Shown piece after piece: positions 21,837-30,675 of a stretch of DNA of 64,000 nt (positions are counted from its first letter, which is position 1; every line of letters begins with the position of its first letter). The notes beneath the pieces are model-generated. The model searched no databases and was not told the origin of the DNA. It saw only the letters and a list, made by a program, of their open reading frames with translations. Source of the DNA: Coleophoma eucalyptorum. Lineage: Eukaryota; Ascomycota; Leotiomycetes; Helotiales; Dermateaceae. The position numbers and the translations under genes are program-made. The stretch spans positions 1 to 64,000 of the forward strand of contig JALRME010000063.1 of the NCBI GenBank assembly GCA_026120035.1, written 5' to 3'.

Positions 21837-23735
21837 CTACTTATTCCTTTGCGCCCCGCAACGTAGTTCAAAGTCTTGGATTAACTCCTTTGACTTCCGG
21901 AGTACTCGAAAACGTACCAAGGTCGGAACCCAGTCTACTAGATAATATGCTTCACCATCAATATCCTCCTTGCCAATAATTTCATGAAACTCGCGTTCAC
22001 GATTGACGTCGTCAACGAAGGCGATATAGCAAGGCCGTGCGAGGCCTCGGGAACGGTTACTACTAATCCTACTTGGTCCAAACCGATAAAATGATAGCTG
22101 GCGTGATAGCTTATCCTCCGAGCTCTCGTGATCGCTATCAAGACCTTAAGATGCGTCAATTCAATTTATCTCCTTCTTATATTTATATACATATACCTAT
22201 GCTACTCTCGCGAGAGCTAGACCGAACAAGCTTCCTTCGTTTAATAGGTATAGCCTTCGAATCTTTGTTTGTTTCTATTATGGCCTAGCGCTCAGGTATA
22301 AATTCAGATGTATCTGAGCAATAAGCTTCACTCTCATTGGAATCAATAAGGCTCTCAGGTATTTAGGTGTCGCCAAAATTGGGGTTAAGCCTGATGGGAT
22401 TACGTATATCTTTCTCTACTTCAATGGTTAATTCTGTCCTTGCTTGATTTTAGATCAAACATACTTGAAAGACCAGCCTTGCTATTGCTAGGTTGCTCGG
22501 AGAAAATAATTTGGTCAATGGCATCCGTAGAATTGGGTTCCTCAGTGACAGGCTGGTGCTCGTATACCTCAATCATGCCCTTAGTAGATCTGGATTCCTC
22601 TGTGATAGGCTGGTGCTCGCACACCTCAATCATATCTTTAGTAGAATTGGATCCCTCAGTGACAGGCTAGTGCTCGTAACCCTAACGGCATCCTCAGCCA
22701 TCCCCTTAGGACCACGAGGCTCGACATAGCTAGTGCTTGAGGTTTCTGACAAAAGGGCAGTCTCCTAGTTTCCATTGGTGATTTGGCGGGGTAAGCTACT
22801 ATAAGATCGTTTCATTTTTGTTGGAACGTAGGTGTAAGGTCTAATTCGAAGGACGTCCATTTTAAAATTCGTAAATGAGTTGAGATTTGTAAGGAGTTTG
22901 CTCAGGTTGCGGTTCTCCGTCCTTTTTAAGACTTCGAAGACATACGTGTAGCCTGCTATTCAACTGGAACTAGACGGCTTTATATTTCCTGTTTCCAATC
23001 CTGCTTCCTACCCCTCAGCTGTATCAGGGTAGCATTGAACCGAATTCCGTCCATTCCGTCTCTAGCTTCGTAATCCTATATCAATACTCGCTGCAAGCTG
23101 CCCCACTAACTGAAAGATACAACCTTCTTTTTTAGCACCTTCACCTTAAATCTGCATTTACTAAGTTCCAATATGTAGAGCCGATCCGGTCTCCTTTCTG
23201 TCTTTGTACATACCAACCAATAGTCGCTGCAAGTTACCCCTCTTAGCTGAAAAGGGGAGTTAGCTTTTTAGCTCCTTAGTATATTCTGGAGCCACCTTTA
23301 TCCTGGTCATTCCTGTCAAACATCTCGGCTTCTCCATAGCTGGCTCGTCCTTCGGCGTGAACGAATTCGAAGAGATATTAGCAGTCGATCTGCAGAGTTT
23401 ACATAGCCAATCGGACCGTAAAAGCTAGGTGTCCATGGCTACCATAGCACAGCATAGGGCAGGCATTACAGTCTCACAAGGAGATAATAAGGGTAGAGGA
23501 GGATGGGGCGTAGAGGTGGAACATCGTAATGTTAAAAGAAAGAGCAGCAAGAAGGTATAGAATTGTCGAAGCGAGTAATTCCTTATTCAGGAGATCGTTA
23601 TTTCCTAATTAAGGGTAAAACAGGACAGTCCCTATACCACTTCAAACAGCGAGAGCGCTAAAGCAGCAAGGGTAGTAAGCGAACAATTTCCTGTTGAGGA
23701 AACCCTGTTTCCTGATACAGAATTACCTACACGAA
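21690..23735 (-). mobile_element. Repeat element with chromo-like gene, copy A (decayed)
   Basis: Read on the minus strand, this region matches 30676-33240 along most of its length: the outer end (AGGAAAC...GTTTCCT...GGAAATTGTTCGC around 23600-23720), a middle part (GGGGCAACTTGCAGCGA-like, around 23240), the leader and the coding part. Shared sequence well beyond the gene means the unit that duplicates is larger than the gene. The ends are only approximate and I found no target-site duplication. Confidence 0.6.
21837..22860 (-). pseudogene. Chromo-like domain gene of repeat element, copy A
   Basis: The minus-strand start MDVLRIRPYTYVPTKMKRS matches MDSLRIIPYVPTNSKQTKRR of copy B. Within about 35 codons an in-frame TAG occurs, and others follow. 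The middle keeps the Ser/Glu-rich segment ending SSMFDL, where copy B has TSMFDL. The C-terminus keeps one domain: PCYIAFVDDVNREREFHEII, then GKEDIDGEAYYLVDWVPTLV and SKELIQDFELRC. The Y-x-L-x-D-W-x-P core resembles the Y-L-V-K-W-x-G-x strand of chromodomains, but this is inference. Broken by stops, so a relic. Confidence 0.55.
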
Positions 23736-23741
23736 TATAGC

Positions 23742-24018
23742 TCACAAATTTTCTCGTGACACCGAGCTCGAAATAATGGAAGGCTCCTCGACGATGACAA
23801 GAGTCAGGTATGACGATTATTATTGGGCTGCAGAAGGCGTCAACTTTACATGGAAGCGGATGCCCAGAGTCGATAGAAAAATATCAACCTCTATGGATCT
23901 GGATTGGAAGCTGATCAATCGGGACTTTAGAGAGGTGCATGTGGCATATATTACGAGTCAAGCTGACAGTAGGAATTGGGACCAGGTTCAATTTCGACGC
24001 AGCCTCGGCTCAGACTAG
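23742..24018 (+). pseudogene. Fragment of unknown gene, copy 1 (inverted copy at 52515-52800)
   Basis: The frame TRVRYDDYYWAAEGVNFTWK then MPRVDRKISTSMDLDWKLIN through REVHVAYITSQADSR to QFRRSLGSD is kept in both copies with scattered substitutions. Homology to the second copy begins about 23742 (AGCTCACAAATTTTCTCG), so this copy lacks the acidic N-terminal part seen in the other. Family unknown. It lies at one end of the inverted duplication. Confidence 0.5.
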
Positions 24019-24433
24019 TAAAAAGCAGTTCTGTTAATGTTAACACTGGGCACCGTTATAGAGAGACTCAGACAAAAGAAAGCAAGACGGGCAATTTCAT
24101 CACTAGCATAAGGGCGTACTAGCAAAGTTGAGACAGCGGGAAAGTCATCTGCTTAGTTAAAATGTTTATTTTCTGCACGCGCTTATACCCTATAGTAGAT
24201 GATATATACTTTTCCTTGACTGCTTCAAATATGACTACCGATGAAGTTAATTATTCTAGCTCTACGGCTGTGATTATTATGGGATTACACAACTGGATCT
24301 AGAAAATGTGCAAGTTTCTAGTAAGTAGGGAAATATTTCATATATTCCATTCCACTATTCTAATATGTAAGATTTCTCCCTTATCCTTACTAAACCTAGA
24401 CCAGGCTGTTTATGTTATTTAATAGCTTAAGTC

Positions 24434-24556
24434 TTACTTAATTGCTTTCAGTATGTAGAGTGTAGAGAGCCCTCGCACGCCGCCGCCGTCGAGGGATAAC
24501 AGGAATAGGCCTGTGCTATTGAGAGGAGTTGGCTCTGCGCCAGGCTGCATAAACAT
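24434..24556 (-). pseudogene. Patatin-like phospholipase 5' fragment, copy 1
   Basis: On the minus strand an ATG at 24556 opens MFMQPGAEPTPLNSTG then LLSLDGGGVRGLSTLYILK. DGGGxRG is the oxyanion-hole motif at the start of patatin domains. Only the first exon-sized piece is present; the Ser-hydrolase GxSxG and catalytic Asp parts are not seen. The frame stops soon after, at 24434-24436. Fungal patatins occur alone or as N-terminal domains of NLR-type proteins. The piece is followed on its upstream side by a TIR element inserted at 24627. Confidence 0.75.
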
Positions 24557-24626
24557 TGCTTGCATAGCTTAGACAGTCTCGTCAGAAACTGTGGAGACTG
24601 TCGGGAAAGTGATCGAGAAATTGAAG

Positions 24627-25471
24627 TAGGCTGCGCACCAAAACCATAAAACCAGATCAGACCAGTGGGTGGTTTTTCAATATTTCCAACCCAGTAACCA
24701 GACCACTGGTTAACCATTGAGACGAAAAATTAGTGGGGTTTTCCAAAGCCTTAAACCAATGGTTCAGGCAGAACCCACTGGTTTCTTAAATAGCACATAT
24801 AACCATTACGTAATTTTACACTATAGAGGGGGAGAGGTCCCTAAATAGAGAGGGGGGTTTCCTTGCTTGATTTTAACTCTAGAATTCAACTTTCTATTTC
24901 GACTATAGAATCTAACTGTTGATTTTCGACTTTGGATTTTGACTTTGAATTTCAACTTTGAATTTTGACTTTGAATGTCGACTTTGAATATCAACTTTAG
25001 ATTTTATCTTTAGATTTTTAATTGACTTAGTTTCTCTTTTTTAGGTTTAGTATAATAAGCTTGAATCAAGCTAAATAAGTGAATCCATATATATCAGAGA
25101 CTAAAGAACCTTATATAAACGAGCAAGTCGGAAGCAAGTAAGAGGGGCCGTTTTAAATTAAAGTCAAAATCAAGAGCCAAGATCGAAAGTTAGAATCGAG
25201 AGTTAGAATTGAGAGTCAGAAATTCAAAAATGTTAATTAAGAGTCAAAATCTAAGAGAAGAAATCTAAAGTCAAAATCTAAGAGATACCCCCCCCCCTTT
25301 TGACTTTTGAGACCCCTATATACTAGACGAAATCCCTATATTGGGTAAAAAACCAGTGGTTAAACCAGGGGTTGTTTTTTAAATTTTCAAAAAACCAGCC
25401 CATATGGGTAGAAACCAGTGGGTGGTTTACAAATTGAAAAACCAGCCCATGGGTACCCAGTGCGCAGCCTA
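24627..25471. mobile_element. TIR element with TAGGCTGCGCAC ends, copy M1
   Basis: The left end TAGGCTGCGCACCAAAACC and right end GTGCGCAGCCTA form a perfect 12-bp inverted repeat, possibly including a TA target duplication. The inside is AT-rich, with no coding capacity, internal ACTTTGAATTT-like short repeats (24900-25030), an opposite-strand version near 25160-25290, and sub-terminal AACCAGTGG/CCACTGGTT motifs. It looks like a non-autonomous DNA transposon (MITE-like). Confidence 0.75.
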
Positions 25472-25479
25472 GGTCTTTC

Positions 25480-25545
25480 AAAGGCACAAGGCTCTCTGGT
25501 AATCATATCTGAGGACGCTTTACAAAGTTATGTGCCCAGTTTGCT
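25480..25545 (-). pseudogene. Fot1/pogo transposase scrap
   Basis: Minus-strand translation reads NWAHNFVKR then a broken match to the YDYQRALC part of the transposase at 1-814. The same scrap occurs inverted at 51295-51350, inside the duplicated block. Confidence 0.6.
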
Positions 25546-25547
25546 TC

Positions 25548-26175
25548 AATATAATTTATAATTAATCAATAGTTCATATATTGTCACGTGATTTCATTTA
25601 AATCGGATTTGACCCAGGTTTAAATCCGATCTAAGTCGGCTGTAAGCCGCCGATCACTTAAATCGGCCCTCGAGATATGCCACCTCAGTCGGGGGTTGAG
25701 TTTGCAGCCTAAAATATACTTAAGCCCGGCTTGAGCTATGTATAGAGTGATAGTTATTTATTTTTGTAATTATATTTCGTTAAGGTCAATTATTTTTGAT
25801 GATCATTTTATAGTACCACTAACTCTGTCCATCCTTGTCTTTACGGGGCGACCACTTGATATATGTATCCATCACGGCGGGGTTCTGGTTTCAAATCGTA
25901 GATAATCTAGTTATAACCACTATCACAGCCACAACCACTATCACAGCCACAGCCACTATCACAGCCACAACTACCATATTGTTTCTGGAGGGTGGCCAAA
26001 TATTTTGGTTTGCTTTATTTTATTATTTATTAGTTCAACTTGATAAGAAGTGGGGTTTAACTTCTGATTAGTGAATCAAGAGCATTATAAAAATAAATTG
26101 TCTAGTAATTTTAGCCTCTTTAGTCTAAGAAGCTAGTTTTAGATGGTTTCTTGCCAATAGTTATTTATAGTAAGG
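25548..26175. mobile_element. Minisatellite-bearing TIR element, partial copy 1
   Basis: From TATAATTTATAATTAATCA through a GATCATTTTA...CACTAACTCTGTCC block, an 18-bp repeat tract (25913-25975) and a CATATTGTTTCTGGAGGG block. The same blocks recur at 26973-27830 and, with one arm inverted, at 50324-51297. This suggests an element whose long inverted arms carry the minisatellite. Confidence 0.6.
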
Positions 26176-26179
26176 CTAT

Positions 26180-26345
26180 TAGGCTGCGCACCAAAACCAA
26201 AAAAACTAGATCTCCCATAAAACCAGACCAGACCGGTGGGTGGTTTTCAAAATTTCCATCTCAGAAACCAGACCACTGGTTAACCACAGTTGTTAAGGCA
26301 GAACCCACTGGCTTCTTGACCAGACCATATAGTTACGAGGTAGTT
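26180..26345. mobile_element. TAGGCTGCGCAC element, partial copy M3
   Basis: Begins TAGGCTGCGCACCAAAACC and keeps the CCAGACCACTGGTTAACCA sub-terminal part, then loses similarity. No matching right end was found. Confidence 0.6.
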
Positions 26346-26647
26346 GTAGATCGAATAGTGTTTTCAATGATCTAACCTAGTTTATTTTACTATTCTTTTG
26401 CTTAATAACCTAGTCTAGTAGAGTGTTTTAGATGGGCCGAGTAGAGGGTGGCTAAAGCGAAAGCTAAAAATAAAAAGACTTCATTTGTAGTAGAATTTAC
26501 ACTAAAATTGAGGTCATTAAAAAAGCCGATTTTAACCCCGTATATCACCCTGAGTTTTCCTTTTTATTCTAAGTCAGCTATATAGGATGCTTTTATAGTT
26601 TTATATAATTAGCATAAGGTATATTATTCTTTTACTTTTTATTCTAG

Positions 26648-26890
26648 GTAGTCTGCGCACCAAAACCAGAAAAACCATTAGGACGAAAAACCAGTGGATT
26701 TTGACCTTAAACCAATGGTTCAGGCAGAACCCACTGGTTTCTTAACCAGCCCATATAACCATTACGTAATTTTATACTATAGATGGGAGAGGTCCCGAAA
26801 AGAGAGAGGGTTTTCCTTGCTTGATTTTAACTCTAGAATTCAACTTTCTATTTCGACTTTAGAATCTAACTCTTGATTTTTCGACTTTGG
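26648..26890. mobile_element. TAGGCTGCGCAC element, partial copy M4
   Basis: Starts GTCTGCGCACCAAAACCAG (terminal bases altered) and continues with the same GGCAGAACCCACTGGTTTC and GACTTTAGAATC-type interior as M1. Right part missing. Confidence 0.55.
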
Positions 26891-26972
26891 ATATCGATTT
26901 TGGTTTCCGATCCTGCTACTAACACCTCGGCTTAAACAATATATAAGAAGCCGCTTATATAGTAGATTACTA

Positions 26973-27830
26973 TTATATAATTTATAACTAATCAGTAGTT
27001 CATACGTTGTCATGTGTTTTATTAAATCCGATCTAAGTCGGCTGTAAGTCGACGATCAAGGATGGACGGAATCAGTGGTGTTGTAAAATGATCATCAAAG
27101 ATAAATTACTGCCACTCTATACATAGCTCAAACCGGGCTTAGGTATAGATTAGGCTCTACTTACTCAATCTCCGACATAGGGGGCCTGGCCGATTTAAGT
27201 GTCTTGACGGTGTGAGCGCGTCACATATTTTCATCACGGCAGGGTAGGGTTTTCAGATCTTAGGTAATCTAGCTATAACCACTATCACAGCCACAACCAC
27301 TATCACAGCCACAACCACTATCACTGCCACAACCACTATCACAGCCACAACCACTATCACTGCNNNNNNNNNNNNNNNNNNNNNNNNNNNNNNNNNNNNN
27401 NNNNNNNNNNNNNNNNNNNNNNNNNNNNNNNNNNNNNNNNNNNNNNNNNNNNNNNNNNNATGCCACAACCACTATCACTGCCACAACCACTATCACTGCC
27501 ACAACCACTATCACTGCCACAACCACTATCACTGCCACAACCACTATCACTGCCACAACCACTATCACTGCCACAACTACCATATTATTTCTGGAGGGTG
27601 GCCAAAATATTTTGGTTTGCTCTATTTCATTATTTCTTAGTTCAACTTAATAATAAGTGTTTTAATGGGGGTCTAACCCTAATTAATGAACCAAGAAAAT
27701 TATAAGAATTGATCGTCTAGTAAATTTAGCTTCTTTAGTCTCCCCAGCTCTTTTCTTTATAGGCCTAAACGTTAAGGAGGTTTTCTAGCTTTGGAAACGA
27801 TTACTACGCTAATCAAAATACGGTGGTTGT
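26973..27830. mobile_element. Minisatellite-bearing TIR element, partial copy 2
   Basis: Contains the TATAATTTATAACTAATCA end, the long 18-bp repeat tract, the CATATTATTTCTGGAGGGTGG block and the CTCCCCAGCTCTTTTC block also found at 50845. It is followed by GGTGGTTGTGGCGG, resembling the start of the opposite arm. Confidence 0.55.
27279..27575 (+). repeat. 18-bp minisatellite (CCACAACCACTATCACTG), with N gap
   Basis: At least eleven visible units with a 96-base N run at 27364-27459. The unit alternates CAG and CTG at one position. Shorter tracts of the same unit occur at 25913-25975 and, inverted, at 50932-50988. Because 18 is a multiple of three and units lack stops, long spurious ORFs (AVIVVV-type) appear across it. 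Confidence 0.9.
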
Positions 27831-28061
27831 GGCGGAGTCGCGTCGTGTTAGGTCTGTCGCGCTCAAAATACACCATCGCAGGTCGAACGTCGACTTCTAG
27901 AAACTCTGAGAATTACATATTGAATCCTACGTTGTCATGTCGCGTTAGATCTATCGCACTAAAAGTAGAGTGATTACACCGTCGCGTTTCGCCATGTCCA
28001 GGCTGCGCCCATCCGAACTCAATATCTCATTGCGAAAAGTCGGACACGAGGCGTCAAAGCG

Positions 28062-28991
28062 ATGAAGAGTAACGCTTTCATAGGCGAATTAGGTAGGGCA
28101 CCTATTGATGAAGTGCTCAATGTAGATGAGCTTGATGGAGAGGGATACAGCAGAGAAGAGATTGGGTCCAGCGAAGATGAGATTGATGAAGATGGGTCCA
28201 GCGAAGAAGAAGTCGATGAAGAAGAGCTTGGCAAACAATTAGACCTCTCAAATAACGAATTTGAAGTCTTCTGGAATGCGATTCTTGCCAAACACACACC
28301 TAAACATAAAGAAACGGAGGAAGAGCTCCAGCACCGGAAAGAGGCGGATGATTACCTGGATCGAAACGAAAATAAAGCCAGACTTCTTAATGTCAAGTCC
28401 CTGAAAAGTCTCTCAAGGCGGATGGGTCAGTCTATTGGACCTCAACAAAAGTCACCATTCAACAGTGGTGCCATTAGACGCCAGAAAAATGATAACGATG
28501 AATCTCCAAGCCATCGTTCACTCAGGCATATTCGAACCCGTTCCCCATCGCGCTGTCAGACTGGATTTGAGGAGGAAAATGGCCCAGAAGCTACGACTGA
28601 GGCCTTGCCACGACCACTTACTACTACTACTTGTCGTGCTAAGCCAGCCCGTCGCAGTAATCAAATACGACAGCCATTTATCCCAGGCACTGCAGAATTT
28701 GCTGGTCGAAAGGCAATCACTCTTGGTTTAATTAAAGATCCTAAGCAACCTGAGTGTATCGGCTATAATATAGTCACTGCCACCTTTGATGCTAGGGGGC
28801 GCTTTGCGATGCGAGTCAATTGTCAAAATATGGGCGGTCATTACATTCCATTACCATCGGGTATACACGCTCCTGCTAGCTTTGAAGACATCAACCTTCT
28901 TCCTCAGTGGCGTGAATATTCCTCAGATAATATTCGGGAGGCAGTAGCATCAGAATATGCTCGGCGATTGCGTCGCGGTGATGGCGATTGA
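28062..28991 (+). CDS. 309-aa protein of unknown function, acidic N-terminus
   Basis: A single uninterrupted frame from ATG 28062. Residues about 20-60 are strongly acidic (EEIGSSEDEIDEDGSSEEEV), followed by a helical charged part (FWNAILAKHTPKHKETEEEL). A long Arg/Ser/Thr/Pro-rich, probably disordered stretch runs to about residue 200. The C-terminal 100 residues are more ordered (FAGRKAITLGLIKDP; GRFAMRVNCQNMGGHYIPLP) and the tail is basic (RRLRRG). No membrane segment or known motif is seen. It sits between minisatellite-bearing repeat blocks: GGCAGTGATAGTGGTT right after the stop resembles the inverted 18-bp unit. It may therefore be a gene carried by, or captured in, that element. Confidence 0.55.
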   Translation: MKSNAFIGELGRAPIDEVLNVDELDGEGYSREEIGSSEDEIDEDGSSEEEVDEEELGKQLDLSNNEFEVFWNAILAKHTPKHKETEEELQHRKEADDYLDRNENKARLLNVKSLKSLSRRMGQSIGPQQKSPFNSGAIRRQKNDNDESPSHRSLRHIRTRSPSRCQTGFEEENGPEATTEALPRPLTTTTCRAKPARRSNQIRQPFIPGTAEFAGRKAITLGLIKDPKQPECIGYNIVTATFDARGRFAMRVNCQNMGGHYIPLPSGIHAPASFEDINLLPQWREYSSDNIREAVASEYARRLRRGDGD

Positions 28992-29783
28992 GGCAGTGAT
29001 AGTGGTTGCAACGGCAGTAATCTCTCGATTAAAAATATTCGCATGCAAAAGACTCCTCTGCGTGAAATAATCTCTTTAAAGGAGATAAGTAACTCTCTTC
29101 TTATGATCAAGATTCTTCCCTCGTCGTCGTTTGTTGCTTTGAGAACCAATTCCAAGACGAAAATTATCACAAAAGGCAAAATCTTTCCAGCTGAGCAAGG
29201 CTGAGTAGTTCTGATCCGTGCGAAGTTATGTTGAAGAGCTAGCTCTACGCCTGTAACATCACGAATGTCTTAATCACTATAATTAGCAAGATTAGAAAGG
29301 CAAATAAGGGGTCTTTGAGCTTCACAAGACCGTAATCAAGCTATTGTGTAGTTTTATCTTAAAGTGCACATATTGTCGATTTGCGCACAGGCTAATTGGG
29401 CCATTTAATTTGACTAAGTACAGGTGTGGTTGTGGCGGTAATAGTGGGTGTTCATGGGCGTTCATGATGTAGCAAACATTGTGACAATCATCAATTGTGC
29501 GATGGAAAAGTTTGAAAGCTACAAAACTTGACATACGCTATAGCCTAATTAGCTAGAAAATAAGGACTTGACATAAGTCTAAGCTTAAATAAAACACGGT
29601 TTGTGGAGCTAGTCTACACTTAGGCTTATATAAAACATACTATAAAACCAAGTGTAGGATTCAACCTAGATTACCTTTAAAAGAGATTATAAGTCTATTT
29701 TAAATATATAAATTATATAACGTATTTCACAAGCGAATGCGCCACGAAACGCGTCAACACCACCACATTACATTCCACCTACA

Positions 29784-30675
29784 ATGCTGCCACCAAGTCA
29801 ACCTTTACCTTCGAATCAAGAAGGTCGTATTCTTCTAGCTATTCAGGCAGTCGAAGAAGGCCAATTTAGTAGTATTCGAGCTGCTGCTAAAGCGTACGAT
29901 GTATCACGTCCAACACTCCAACGCCGGATCAAAGGAATGGCTTCTCGACGCGACTCTATCCCCAACTCTCGAAAGCTTACTCCTACAGAGGAATAGGCTC
30001 TCATTCAATATATCCTCGACCTAGATTCTCGTGGATTTCCTCCTAGACCCCAGTCTGTGCAAGAAAAGGCCGACCTTCTTCTCGCCGAACGCGACGCGCC
30101 ACCAGTAGGCATTAATTGGACCCCCAACTTTATTAAACACCGTCCGGAAATCAGAACAAATTCAGTCGAAAATACGACTATAGAAGGGCACAATGCGAAG
30201 ATCCAGTAATTATCAATGGCTGGTTTAAGCCTGTATATAACATAGTTACTAAGTACGGAATTATAGAGGAGGATATAAACAACTTCGATGAGGCTGGATT
30301 TCTTATGGGAGTTATTGCTACTGCTAGAGTAGTTGCAAGCTCAGAGTCGAAGAATCGTCCAAAGACTATGTAGCCAGGGAATCGAGAATAGGTGTCAATT
30401 ATACAGGGTATCATCAATTCGTATGGCTGGACGATTCCTCCATTTATTATTTTCAAAGGGCAGAATCACCTCTCGGCAGGCTGGTACGAAGACTCGAGTC
30501 TCTCACAAGATTAGGTAATAACACTAAGTGAGAATAGGTAGACTACAAATGAAATTGGATTCTAGTGGATTCAACACTTTGATAAGTACACAAGGAGTCG
30601 TACAATTGGGAAATACCGTCTCTTAATTCTAGATAGGCACGAGTCCCACCTATTAGTCTAATTCTAGTAAAATAC
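29784..30675 (+). pseudogene. Fot1/pogo transposase pseudogene
   Basis: The N-terminus MLPPSQPLPSNQEGRILLAI through SIRAAAKAYDVSRPTLQRRI is a Psq-type HTH. A TAG follows at 29994-29996, then CENP-B-like DAPPVGINWTPNFIKHRPEI. After a frameshift near 30170 the DDE part reads NNFDEAGFLMGVIATARVV. Later pieces include a match to the second catalytic region (LLILDRHESH, where LDGHGSH is usual). At least five stops are present. The right end touches the start of repeat copy B at about 30676. Confidence 0.8.

Noticed and set aside
24448..24717. Minus-strand 89-codon ORF ending SLHSTY, and its copy at 51830-52117
   Set aside because: A different frame of the same bases encodes the patatin DGGGVRG motif, and the 5' part lies inside the TIR element.
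27253..27705. Long ORFs on both strands with AVIVVV or SLPQPL repeats
   Set aside because: They are read-through of the stop-free 18-bp minisatellite, whose length is a multiple of three; no domain or start context supports a gene.
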